From M55B129 sp964506505 (GTDB lineage: Bacteria > Bacillota > Dethiobacteria > DTU022), in the NCBI GenBank assembly GCA_964506505.1, contig CAZDKY010000035.1, positions 1 to 54,149 on the forward strand: a stretch of DNA of 54,149 nucleotides. Reading direction: 5' to 3'. Positions within the stretch are counted from its first letter, which is position 1; each line of letters begins with the position of its first letter. The position numbers and the translations under genes are program-made. Below, in pieces: positions 1 through 8,059 of the stretch. A model generated the notes under the pieces. It ran no database searches and was not told the origin of the DNA. It saw only the letters and a list, made by a program, of their open reading frames with translations.

Positions 1-2858
1 TCGTCCACCTCTGCGTAAACTGCGAAAGCAACCTCCTTGCGCAACTCGCGCAACTCTGCCTCACTTGTCTGCCAGTTTGGATGGCCTACAAAGGCAGCCT
101 TAATCTTTCCGCTGACTGCTTCAGCAGACTTTATCCCCGCATCAATCAGTAACTGATACACGAAAAACGTCAATCCATCGAAACCCTTCTCAGCCTGTTG
201 TTTTTTCCGTTTCTCATTCTTATCAATCTCACCAAACAATTCGTTGAGCGCATCCTGAGTACTGACCTGCCGATCTTCATAGTTTTCCTGCACTGCCTTA
301 GCCCGCTCCGCCATGGCAATCAGGAAGGGGTCGTCGCTGTTTTCCTCAGCGACCTTTTCGATACTCTTAATCAGGTTAATGACCTTCGTACTATCACCAC
401 CATTTTTATCAACTATATAGTCCACGGTATCTTCATTAATTTCCATAAAATCAGAGACCGGCTCGATATAGCTGGTCCCTATATGCTGCTGCACCAGTTC
501 ATTTGTTTTTTTCTGAAATGCCCGGTCAACATATACCGTTTTAGTGTAAGCTTTACGAACCAAATCATAGATAGCAGCAAGCGTGGCATAGTCTTCAATG
601 AAGGACCTTAAGAACTTGTCAGGCGAGATAATCTCATAGAGCATCTCGATCTCCTTGAATTCCTTAAAAAACTCCTTACGCCGCTCCTTGTCCCGGAAGT
701 GTTCAATTAGGTCATTGACATCCCTATCGTCGAATCCACGCTTAATCATCTCCAGATACTGCGGGGCCTTCTGCTCCATCTTATTTTTAAATAACACTTT
801 GAGGAGCTGCAGGTCCTTGACAATAGCATTGACCTCATCGCTATCGAAGGCCAGAGCTTTCTCCAGCTTATCGAATATGCCTACAAAGTCGAGCACAAAG
901 CCGTGCGGCTTAACCATCTCCACAGCCTCATTCTCGTAAGGTCGGTTCACCCGCGCAATGGCCTGAAGTAGGGTGTGATCGCGCATAGGTTTGTCCAGAT
1001 ACATAGCGTAAAGAATGGGAGCGTCGAACCCGGTCAGGAGCTTCTCGGTGATAATCAGGATTTTAGGTTCACTGCCAAACCGTTTAAAATCCTTCCTTAT
1101 CTGCTTTTCTGCTTTATCATCAATGTGATGAGCCTTTAGCTCTGCTGAGTCATTGTGTTTACCCGTATAGACGACTACAGAGTACTCCGGCTTCAGATAT
1201 TTATCAAGCGCCGCTTTATACTTGGCACAGGCAGGCCGATCTACAGCAACTAAAAAGGCCTTATAACCCAAAGGTTCAACGTTTTGTAGATAGTGTTTGG
1301 CCACGTATCTGGCTATTTTATCCACACGTTCATCACCCTTAAGGAAATTCTTCAGGTTCACCGCCCGGTCGAGAATTTTATTCAGCTCGACAATGTCGGC
1401 GATGCCCTCAGTCTCCGCCAGGGACCAAAACTCCTCTTCCATTAACTCATGGCTAGCCAAGATTTCGTTTGGCGCAATATTATAGAAAAGGGGCAGTGTT
1501 GTACCATCCGCTATGCTCTCCTGGATTGAATACTTGTGCAGGTAACCGTCCTCATCATCCACCCCAAAGGTTTTAAAGGTGCCCTTACCGTAGGCCGTCT
1601 TATCTATTGGCGTTCCTGTGAAGCCGATATATGTTGCGTTGGGAAGCCCCGCCATCAAGAAATTGCCAAGATCTCCACCCGTCGTGCGGTGTGCCTCGTC
1701 TAGCATCACGTAAATATTGGTCCTCTGGTTAACATTCTCAGGCATATCACGGAACTTATGGATAGTCGTGACGACGATCCCCCGGTAGTCATCCTTAAGA
1801 AGCTTGACCAGATCCTTGATGCTACCTGCGTGTTCTACGTTGCCAAGGCCTAGCGCTGCTAGATTCTTAAGCATCTGGTCCTCGAGCTCATTGCGATCAA
1901 TCATTAAAAGAATGGTCGGCTTCTCGCTAGCCGGGGCCTTGAACAGCATTTCGGCAGCCTTTATCATCGTGAAAGTTTTTCCGCTACCCTGGGTATGCCA
2001 GATCAGGCCACGGGAACGATCAGCATCATGACATCGTTCGATTACCCTTTCCACCGCCGTGGTCTGGTGCTGCTGCAGAACATATTTATTAAGTTCCTCG
2101 TCCTTTTCCGCAAAGACAATAAAGTGTTTCAAGAGGTCAAGGACATGACGTCGGTCGCAGAAAGTCTTAATCTTTTGTTCAAGTTGGCCGACCTGTTCGT
2201 GTTTCCAGTTGAAGATATTACGGCGGACGGTATTCCAGGTGACGCCATAGGAGAACCCTATGGACTCGGTTGCTGTGAATACCATCTGCGGCACGAACAA
2301 CTCAGGGGTCTCCTCGTGATAGCGGCGGATCTGGTCCACACCGAGTGCAATAGCCTCATCTCTATTCGCATTTTTACACTCTATTACAAGAACCGGGATG
2401 CCGTTGATAAAAAATACCACGTCCTCACGGTTGCCGTAAACTCCGTTATGGATGTAGTATTCTTCGGTAACCTCAAATACATTATTCTTTATTACATCAT
2501 AGTCGATCAGTTTAAGATCCAGTTCGCGGTTCTCTTCGGGACAGTAAAAGGTTCCGGAGTTGCGAAGCAACCCGAGAGCCTCCCTATTGCCGAATATGTT
2601 TGCTTGAAGGCGCCGAAGTTGTCCGACCAAAGCGCCCTCGGCTTCCACATACTTGGGATTGAAGTCCTTGACCTTCTGGAAAAGGAGGTCATCAAAATAA
2701 AGTGATGCTTTCGCTGCGCGTTCAGCAGGAGTAACACCCTCTTGGTTGAAACCACGCCGGACCTCAGCCTCAGCTCGGGAGACGTAATTCCACTCCATTG
2801 TTTTTGTATACTCAATGATGGGGCGCTGTACCGTCTTGTATTCACCGGGCGTTGGCAT
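1..2858 (-). CDS. hsdR: Type I restriction enzyme, R subunit (HsdR), C-terminus beyond the left edge
   Basis: Motor and nuclease subunit of a type I restriction-modification complex: it translocates DNA using ATP and cuts unmodified DNA. The frame is open from the ATG at 2858 to the window edge, about 952 residues, so only the last part is missing. Visible motifs are an N-terminal nuclease segment ending in VIECKNA (E-x-K), Walker A QGSGKT near residues 290-295, and the DEAH box (LDEAHR) at about 387-390, followed by TGTP and the helicase C-terminal motifs. The start MPTPGEYK is chosen because AGGAGG lies 10 bases upstream, overlapping the hsdS stop. Two closer ATGs are followed at once or soon by stops. 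It is the last gene of the hsdM-hsdS-hsdR operon. The family call is secure. Confidence 0.95.
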   Translation of the reverse strand, partial: MPTPGEYKTVQRPIIEYTKTMEWNYVSRAEAEVRRGFNQEGVTPAERAAKASLYFDDLLFQKVKDFNPKYVEAEGALVGQLRRLQANIFGNREALGLLRNSGTFYCPEENRELDLKLIDYDVIKNNVFEVTEEYYIHNGVYGNREDVVFFINGIPVLVIECKNANRDEAIALGVDQIRRYHEETPELFVPQMVFTATESIGFSYGVTWNTVRRNIFNWKHEQVGQLEQKIKTFCDRRHVLDLLKHFIVFAEKDEELNKYVLQQHQTTAVERVIERCHDADRSRGLIWHTQGSGKTFTMIKAAEMLFKAPASEKPTILLMIDRNELEDQMLKNLAALGLGNVEHAGSIKDLVKLLKDDYRGIVVTTIHKFRDMPENVNQRTNIYVMLDEAHRTTGGDLGNFLMAGLPNATYIGFTGTPIDKTAYGKGTFKTFGVDDEDGYLHKYSIQESIADGTTLPLFYNIAPNEILASHELMEEEFWSLAETEGIADIVELNKILDRAVNLKNFLKGDERVDKIARYVAKHYLQNVEPLGYKAFLVAVDRPACAKYKAALDKYLKPEYSVVVYTGKHNDSAELKAHHIDDKAEKQIRKDFKRFGSEPKILIITEKLLTGFDAPILYAMYLDKPMRDHTLLQAIARVNRPYENEAVEMVKPHGFVLDFVGIFDKLEKALAFDSDEVNAIVKDLQLLKVLFKNKMEQKAPQYLEMIKRGFDDRDVNDLIEHFRDKERRKEFFKEFKEIEMLYEIISPDKFLRSFIEDYATLAAIYDLVRKAYTKTVYVDRAFQKKTNELVQQHIGTSYIEPVSDFMEINEDTVDYIVDKNGGDSTKVINLIKSIEKVAEENSDDPFLIAMAERAKAVQENYEDRQVSTQDALNELFGEIDKNEKRKKQQAEKGFDGLTFFVYQLLIDAGIKSAEAVSGKIKAAFVGHPNWQTSEAELRELRKEVAFAVYAEVD

Positions 2859-2872
2859 TACATAACATCCTC

Positions 2873-4084
2873 CTATCCTGTAGCAATCGGTTCATAGCCC
2901 AACTCAGTCAGGTCCAGGTCTTTGACCCGTATTTGGGCGGTCATCAGTTGGTGGAGCAGTGTTTGAAACAAACACTGTAAAGCATAGGCAAACTGCTTAT
3001 GCTCTGCAATTTTCTTATCTACAATGTTAAGTGTGGATATAACCTCATCCTGCTCTTCCAACGAAGGCAGTGGAATCATAAAACTCTTGAGTCGGGTTGC
3101 ACTTATATTACTCTGGCTGACTGCACGAGTTGCAATGCTTTTTAGACGCTGCTGCGTCTCATCGCAGTTTAAGTAGTGGTTAAGAAAGAACGAGTCCAAC
3201 ATATCATGATCAACTCGAAGTCTTATCAAGTAGGAGGCAAATGCATACTCCCCATCTAAATCAAATATCGCTGTCCTACCAACTAAGTCATAACTATTAG
3301 TGCGGTTAAACAGTACATCTCCTCGCTTAACTGAAAACTTATTGAAGTCCGCCTCACTAATCTCAACCCACTTGAGGTCGTTGGGTACTATCTGGCCATT
3401 AATCTGATTTGTCATGCGGAGCATTGGGTAACTACCTGCCGCAGACCCTTTTACCGACAATCCGTATTGTGCCATTTTGAGCAAACTTCCTAATGGTATT
3501 ACTTTCCAACTCTCTGGCACGGGTCCGATCTCGGTCTGTTTCTGCTTCTCACCACGCCTTCCATCGGTAAAGAGCTTATGCATGAGTGCCTTCTTGAGCT
3601 CAGTTGTCAAAGCAATCAGTCGTTCCTGCTGCTCGATGGCGCGCTGAACTAATGTTAATAGCGATGCAATTTTCTTTTGTTCCCATGTGTCAGCTGGATG
3701 CGGAACTGAACTTTCCTTTAAGAGCTTGAAATGGCGGTTGTAACCGCGACTAGGAATTTTCTGATTTATAAGGGCGAAATAGAAAAACTTGGAATCAAAA
3801 CGCGCTTCATCAGGTTTTAGCACTTTTGTGCCATCTGCGCCGAGCACAAACGGAAAATCCACGAATTTAAAACACCTTGTATGATCCCCGAAAATGATAT
3901 AGGGAAGGCCATTATAAATAACCCTCTCTTCGTCATTAGTGTATCCTGCAATAAAAGACTGCCCTTGGTCTATAACAGGGAAGCGCCCCACAGCTTGAAT
4001 CTCTGAGTTGTTAATCTGGTTTTGACGCTTAACTTCATGGCGCACTATGCATTCGCTGAATGGTGTAATCTTCCAATCAATCAT
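2873..4084 (-). CDS. hsdS: Type I restriction enzyme specificity subunit (HsdS)
   Basis: Sets the DNA target of the HsdRMS complex. It has the usual two target-recognition domains separated by a central helical spacer (QKKIASLLTLVQRAIEQQER region) and ends with a second helical conserved region (PLPSLEEQDEVISTL). The ATG at 4084 follows the hsdM TGA by one base. An ATG at 4111 in the same frame would overlap hsdM by 26 bases, and I prefer the shorter form (about 403 residues, normal for the family). The two recognition domains look unlike each other, so a bipartite target is expected, but its sequence cannot be read from here. The gene ends in TAG, with an in-frame TAA four codons later. Confidence 0.93.
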   Translation of the reverse strand: MIDWKITPFSECIVRHEVKRQNQINNSEIQAVGRFPVIDQGQSFIAGYTNDEERVIYNGLPYIIFGDHTRCFKFVDFPFVLGADGTKVLKPDEARFDSKFFYFALINQKIPSRGYNRHFKLLKESSVPHPADTWEQKKIASLLTLVQRAIEQQERLIALTTELKKALMHKLFTDGRRGEKQKQTEIGPVPESWKVIPLGSLLKMAQYGLSVKGSAAGSYPMLRMTNQINGQIVPNDLKWVEISEADFNKFSVKRGDVLFNRTNSYDLVGRTAIFDLDGEYAFASYLIRLRVDHDMLDSFFLNHYLNCDETQQRLKSIATRAVSQSNISATRLKSFMIPLPSLEEQDEVISTLNIVDKKIAEHKQFAYALQCLFQTLLHQLMTAQIRVKDLDLTELGYEPIATG

Positions 4085-4085
4085 C

Positions 4086-5645
4086 TCAGGCTCCCATTTT
4101 CTTAAGAACATTTTTCAACAAGGCACTCGTCTCCGCTATCTCAGCCTCCAGCATATCAATCTCATCTACAATCTCAGTAATCGGGCGATATTCCTCGGCA
4201 TCACTGACACTGATGTGCCGGGAAGGCGAGATATTGTAGTCTGTAAGAACGATCTCTTCCTTCGTGACGATCCGGCTGAACTTATCTTCCTCGCGCCACT
4301 CCTGCAACGTGGATACGATTCGTTCGATACCGTCACCTGGCAGGTAGTTCTTTGGGTCACCCTTTGCGAAAACCTTGCTGGCGTTTACGAGCAACATCTT
4401 ACCCTGCTGTTCTGCTGTTTTAGACCTGTTCAGGAAGAGTAGGATACCCGGTGCAGAGGTATTATAGAACATGTTCTCGGCCAAGTAAACCACGCCTTCA
4501 ATGAGATCCTGCTCCACAAACCACTTGCGGACTTCCTTCTCCTTATTTTTATTCACGTTACCTGACCCACGTGAGGCAGCCCCGGTATCGATTACGATAG
4601 CAGCACGACCCTTTTCGTTCAGCGAGGCGGCCATGTGCTGGCCCCAACCCCAGTCAGCCGACTGCTTACCGGGAAATCCCGCGCCTTGAGGAAACCGGCC
4701 GAATTCGTCATTGTCATAGTCCTGCTCGGTGAACCAGTCCTGATTCCACATGGGATTGGCGACAACCCGATCGAAGGTTTGGAGGCGGCCACCCTTACGG
4801 AACTTAGGGTTACGGAATGTGTCTCCAATCTCAATCCACCCCTCCATATCGTGGATGATCATATTCATATTTGCCATGGCCCAGGTGTTGCCGATATATT
4901 CCTGCCCAAAGAGCTGGAGCGGAGCAAACTTTTGATTTTCTAAAGAGGCCATCTTCTCGTGTAGAGCGATTTGGCATTTAATAAGGAGTCCCGCCGAACC
5001 ACAGCAGGGGTCATAGACCGTCATGCCTGGCTCAGGGTCCATGATCTTAGCCATAACCATGCCTACTTCCTTGGGCGTATAGAACTCACCCGCTGACTGA
5101 CCCGATCCTTCGGCAAACTTACGAATTAGGTACTCGTAGCTGCGGCCAATAATATCTGGCTCCACGTCATTGAGACCAAGGCGTTTCTCCGACACCTTCT
5201 CAATCAGGTTGGAGAGGCGGTCATCACCTATGTCGCGCTGACCGTGTGTGGTCGCGTTAAAATCAATCCGGTCGATGATGCCCTGTAGAAGAGGGTTAGC
5301 CTTGGCTATCTCACGCAGATAGGTCGTAACCTGCTCGCCAATCTTCGTTGAGAGCTTTCGAATGACAGACCAAACTTCATCATCTGAATTATCCGGCTGT
5401 AGTGGGAGATAAAAGCGGACAAGCTTCTGGTCTCGTTTGACCAATTTGAACGCCTTCTCACGTGATCCGACCTTATCCGCGATACGGTTCAATTCGTCAT
5501 CGAATACGTCACATAGTCGCTTCGTAAATACCAGTGGAAGGATAAAATCTTTATATTTCGGTGCGTCTTGCGCTCCGCGAATGCTGCACGCAGCATCCCA
5601 AAGCCAGGATTCCAGTGATTTGCCGTTATTATTGTTATTTGCCAT
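4086..5645 (-). CDS. hsdM: Type I restriction-modification DNA methyltransferase (HsdM)
   Basis: N6-adenine methyltransferase of the type I complex, using S-adenosylmethionine. The protein is 519 residues, normal length. The N-terminal helical HsdM domain is followed by the SAM-binding motif I DPCCGSAG at 212-219 and the catalytic motif IV NPMW at 297-300. NPMW replaces the more common NPPF/Y, a variant I know from one HsdM subfamily. First gene of the operon; its TGA lies one base before the likely hsdS start, so the two are translationally coupled. Restriction operons are commonly acquired horizontally, and this one sits beside the tmRNA gene, but no integration repeats were seen. Confidence 0.95.
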   Translation of the reverse strand: MANNNNNGKSLESWLWDAACSIRGAQDAPKYKDFILPLVFTKRLCDVFDDELNRIADKVGSREKAFKLVKRDQKLVRFYLPLQPDNSDDEVWSVIRKLSTKIGEQVTTYLREIAKANPLLQGIIDRIDFNATTHGQRDIGDDRLSNLIEKVSEKRLGLNDVEPDIIGRSYEYLIRKFAEGSGQSAGEFYTPKEVGMVMAKIMDPEPGMTVYDPCCGSAGLLIKCQIALHEKMASLENQKFAPLQLFGQEYIGNTWAMANMNMIIHDMEGWIEIGDTFRNPKFRKGGRLQTFDRVVANPMWNQDWFTEQDYDNDEFGRFPQGAGFPGKQSADWGWGQHMAASLNEKGRAAIVIDTGAASRGSGNVNKNKEKEVRKWFVEQDLIEGVVYLAENMFYNTSAPGILLFLNRSKTAEQQGKMLLVNASKVFAKGDPKNYLPGDGIERIVSTLQEWREEDKFSRIVTKEEIVLTDYNISPSRHISVSDAEEYRPITEIVDEIDMLEAEIAETSALLKNVLKKMGA

Positions 5646-5737
5646 GAGTATTCAGTCCTTTGATTTATTAGCTTGATGTTTCAATGCAGCGCTGGCATGC
5701 AGTGCCCTATATTGTAACCGCGCTTTAGCAATCCCAT

Positions 5738-6292
5738 TTAGTAAAACAATGCCGCCCAAGGTTGTAGATACTCCCACATCCCAATCGGCGATAACACTCG
5801 AATACCCAGAGTTCGTTCGATTTGAGCAGAGTTCTTTGGGAGCTTGTTTTCCATAGTTAGAAACGTATCACATTCCAGCGCAAGCGCATCTTTAAGCAGT
5901 AACCTGTCACCGTCACCAAGATAACCATAAGAAGTTGAGTCGATGGCAAAAAGTTTTGTCTGATCTACGCATGGCTCTCCGGATTCTTCAAGACAATTTA
6001 ACCAGTAGTCGTAAACATCATAAGCCAACTGAAGGTATTGAGTGTCTCTCTTTGCTTGCACTTCAACAAAACTGTTCCTTGAGAGAGCAAACTGGAACGG
6101 CGCACGTTCAGAAACCTGAATGATGTGCCGCAACGCCTCAAGCTTTGCGATGCCCTTTGGGTCGCGATATATAGGATCGCCTTTAGGCAAAGGTTCATTC
6201 TCATACAGGAAAGCTCCGTAATCCTGGAGGGCCTGCAGAATGGACGAATCTAAGAATATTCGACACGGTATGTTTCCAAACTTGGAGATCAT
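5738..6292 (-). CDS. PIN-like nuclease domain protein
   Basis: Small acidic protein with the arrangement of a PIN-fold ribonuclease: an early aspartate in RIFLDSSILQ (D15), a second acidic residue in SFVEV (E77), and acidic residues in LLLKDALALECDTFLT (D135, D142). The start at 6292 (MISKFGN) is preferred because the open frame upstream to 6370 encodes an unlikely hydrophobic leader. About 184 residues. It sits upstream of hsdM in the same orientation, 92 bases away, and may share a transcript with the restriction genes. No partner antitoxin is seen, so a VapC-type toxin role is not supported. It could be a defence accessory or a stand-alone RNase. The fold assignment rests on motifs only. 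Confidence 0.6.
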   Translation of the reverse strand: MISKFGNIPCRIFLDSSILQALQDYGAFLYENEPLPKGDPIYRDPKGIAKLEALRHIIQVSERAPFQFALSRNSFVEVQAKRDTQYLQLAYDVYDYWLNCLEESGEPCVDQTKLFAIDSTSYGYLGDGDRLLLKDALALECDTFLTMENKLPKNSAQIERTLGIRVLSPIGMWEYLQPWAALFY

Positions 6293-6482
6293 AATAGTCC
6301 AGTTGACATGTATTTTTAAATCTATTCTGTAAACTAACCCTATATTATAAATAATGGTAATGATAGTCAAGTGATAGACGTGTTAATATGGATGAGTGCA
6401 TCCTACAAGAAAACCTTCAGTATGGCTTAATAGTCCGTGACACATCCGTGACATTTTTCAATCCATCCTACAGTACAGCAAA

Positions 6483-6510
6483 GCGCGAACCTATTGCGGT
6501 TCGCGCATTT
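6483..6510 (-). terminator. Likely terminator of the smpB-ssrA transcript
   Basis: A 9-bp inverted repeat (GCGCGAACC at 6483-6491, GGTTCGCGC at 6498-6506) with a 6-base loop lies 13 bases past the 3' end of the tmRNA. The T-run on the minus side is short (TTT), so the stem is clear but termination strength is uncertain. Confidence 0.6.
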
Positions 6511-6522
6511 TAACACTTCAAT

Positions 6523-6875
6523 TGGTGGAGGCGGCGGGAATCGAACCCGCGTCCGAAGATCCAGCAACAGGAGTTTCTACAAGCTTAGTCCCGGTTTTGT
6601 TTCTCGCGCCTCGGGCTCCCCGGAGCAAGATCCCTCAGCACCAGCCCGCTTAAAATTCCCGCTTTAGCGGCCGGGCGGCCCCTCAAGCAGTAGACCGGAT
6701 TAGTGTCACCCCGTATCTTTCCCCCGGCCGGGGAAAGAAGGGATGCGCTACTTTAGATTAAGCAGCGAGAGCTAATTTAGGTTTGGCGTTTATAGCCGTT
6801 CCATGTTTTTACCAGGCCATGGTCCTGGACCTGCCACTCCTGCATCTACAACCCCCGTCGAATCCTTACGCCCCC
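6523..6875 (-). ncRNA. ssrA: Transfer-messenger RNA (tmRNA)
   Basis: Rescues stalled ribosomes together with SmpB. The 5' end GGGGGCG at 6875 pairs with CGCCTCC just before the encoded ACCA end at 6523, forming the alanyl-type acceptor stem. The T arm (GGTTCGATTCC) and the conserved 5' GGATTCGACGGGG are present. The reading frame for the tag resumes near 6790 and ends at the TAA at 6758-6760, giving NAKPKLALAA after the charged alanine; the LALAA end is the typical protease signal. The intervening sequence would hold the pseudoknots. Only 4 bases separate it from the smpB stop and no promoter is apparent inside smpB, so co-transcription and processing are likely. Confidence 0.95.
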
Positions 6876-6879
6876 TTGG

Positions 6880-7338
6880 TTAACCTTCCCGCTGTTTTTC
6901 GCGGAATGCTCTTTCCATCTCCCGCTTGCTGTCCCGTTCGGCAATGTCGCGCCGCTTATCGTAAAGCTTTTTACCGCGGGCCAGGCCAAGCTCAATTTTG
7001 ATCAGGCCCCCACTCAGGTAGATCCTGAGAGGGATCAAAGCGTAGCCCTTTTCTTTTATTTTTCCGGCCATCCGGTTAATCTCGATCCGGTGCATTAGAA
7101 GCTTGCGCACCCGGAGAGGATCATGGTTGAAACGGTTGCCCGGTTCATATGGGCTTATGTGCATATTATACAGGAAAAGTTCTCCATTTTCAACTCTGGC
7201 ATAGCTATCCTTCAGGTTAACCCGGCTGTTGCGAACGGATTTGACTTCAGTTCCTGTAAGGACAATTCCGGCTTCGCAGGTCTCTTCTATATGGTAATCA
7301 TGCCGTGCTTTGCGGTTGGTGCTGATAATTTTACTCAT
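6880..7338 (-). CDS. smpB: SsrA-binding protein SmpB
   Basis: Binds the tRNA-like part of tmRNA and places it in the empty ribosomal A site during trans-translation. The 152-residue length is typical. It opens with KIISTNRKARHDYHIEETCE, has the conserved GTEVKSVRNSRVNLKDSYA segment, and ends in a basic tail (KLYDKRRDIAERDSKRE) that occupies the mRNA channel. It lies directly upstream of the tmRNA gene, as in many Firmicutes, and a shared transcript is likely. No anomalies. Confidence 0.97.
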   Translation of the reverse strand: MSKIISTNRKARHDYHIEETCEAGIVLTGTEVKSVRNSRVNLKDSYARVENGELFLYNMHISPYEPGNRFNHDPLRVRKLLMHRIEINRMAGKIKEKGYALIPLRIYLSGGLIKIELGLARGKKLYDKRRDIAERDSKREMERAFREKQREG

Positions 7339-7388
7339 GCCGTTCTATTCTCCAATATTTTCAGATCCAAAGGACTTTATCACTGCAT

Positions 7389-7937
7389 TTACTTGATTTC
7401 AAATTGCCGGCCCCATTTTTCGGCAAATGTTATTTCCGCAAGCTCTTTGCGTGGTCGTGCAGAAGGCTTAACTGCCGGGTAACCCAGCGGTGTCAGGGCC
7501 ACTACGCGATAATCTTCCGGAATGCCGCAAACTTTCTTCACTTTTTCTTCCTCAAAAAACCCCACCCAGCATGTACCCAGGCCTTCGGCATGCGCAGCCA
7601 GCATTAGCTGCTGCATGGCCAGACCGGCATCGAGCATGTAATAATCTTTGCCGTCCTGTTTACCCGACTGCGACGGAGCAGCACAGAGGACGGCTACTAC
7701 AGGGGCTGTTTTACCGACAGCCGTCCGGGCAGGGTTTGTCGTGGGCATGCTTTCAGCCAGCTGCTTTTTCAATTCAGGTTCTCTGACAATAATAAACCGC
7801 CAGCACTGCAAATTTTTCCATGATGGGGCGATCCGGGCTGCATCCAGGACACGCTTTAATTTCTCAACCGGTACCGGGTCGGTTTGATATTTCCTGACAC
7901 TATGTCGCTCTTCCAATACCTTGAAAATATCCATCAT
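7389..7937 (-). CDS. Nitroreductase family FMN protein
   Basis: A 182-residue flavin oxidoreductase of the nitroreductase superfamily. The N-terminal segment EERHSVRKYQTDPVP carries the FMN phosphate-binding Arg/Ser signature, WRFIIV follows, and the C-terminal part holds GLGTCWVGFF and TPLGYPAVKPSARPRK, a common ending in this family. Such proteins reduce nitro compounds, quinones or flavins with NAD(P)H; the substrate cannot be told from sequence. It lies between rnr and smpB on the same strand, 50 bases before smpB. Its presence in this otherwise conserved operon is probably incidental. Confidence 0.88.
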   Translation of the reverse strand: MMDIFKVLEERHSVRKYQTDPVPVEKLKRVLDAARIAPSWKNLQCWRFIIVREPELKKQLAESMPTTNPARTAVGKTAPVVAVLCAAPSQSGKQDGKDYYMLDAGLAMQQLMLAAHAEGLGTCWVGFFEEEKVKKVCGIPEDYRVVALTPLGYPAVKPSARPRKELAEITFAEKWGRQFEIK

Positions 7938-8059
7938 CCTGCCTCCCTGTAATTGTTCTGAAAAGAATACAACGATAATAAAACTTGGTTAATATTTCAA
8001 CCCCATCGCGAAGATGGGAAAAATGGAAGTGCCAAAACCTCAGTCCCTGCGACACATTT

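Noticed and set aside
2507..2845. 112-residue minus-strand frame near the hsdR start
   Set aside because: It overlaps the true hsdR frame throughout and has no protein-family features.
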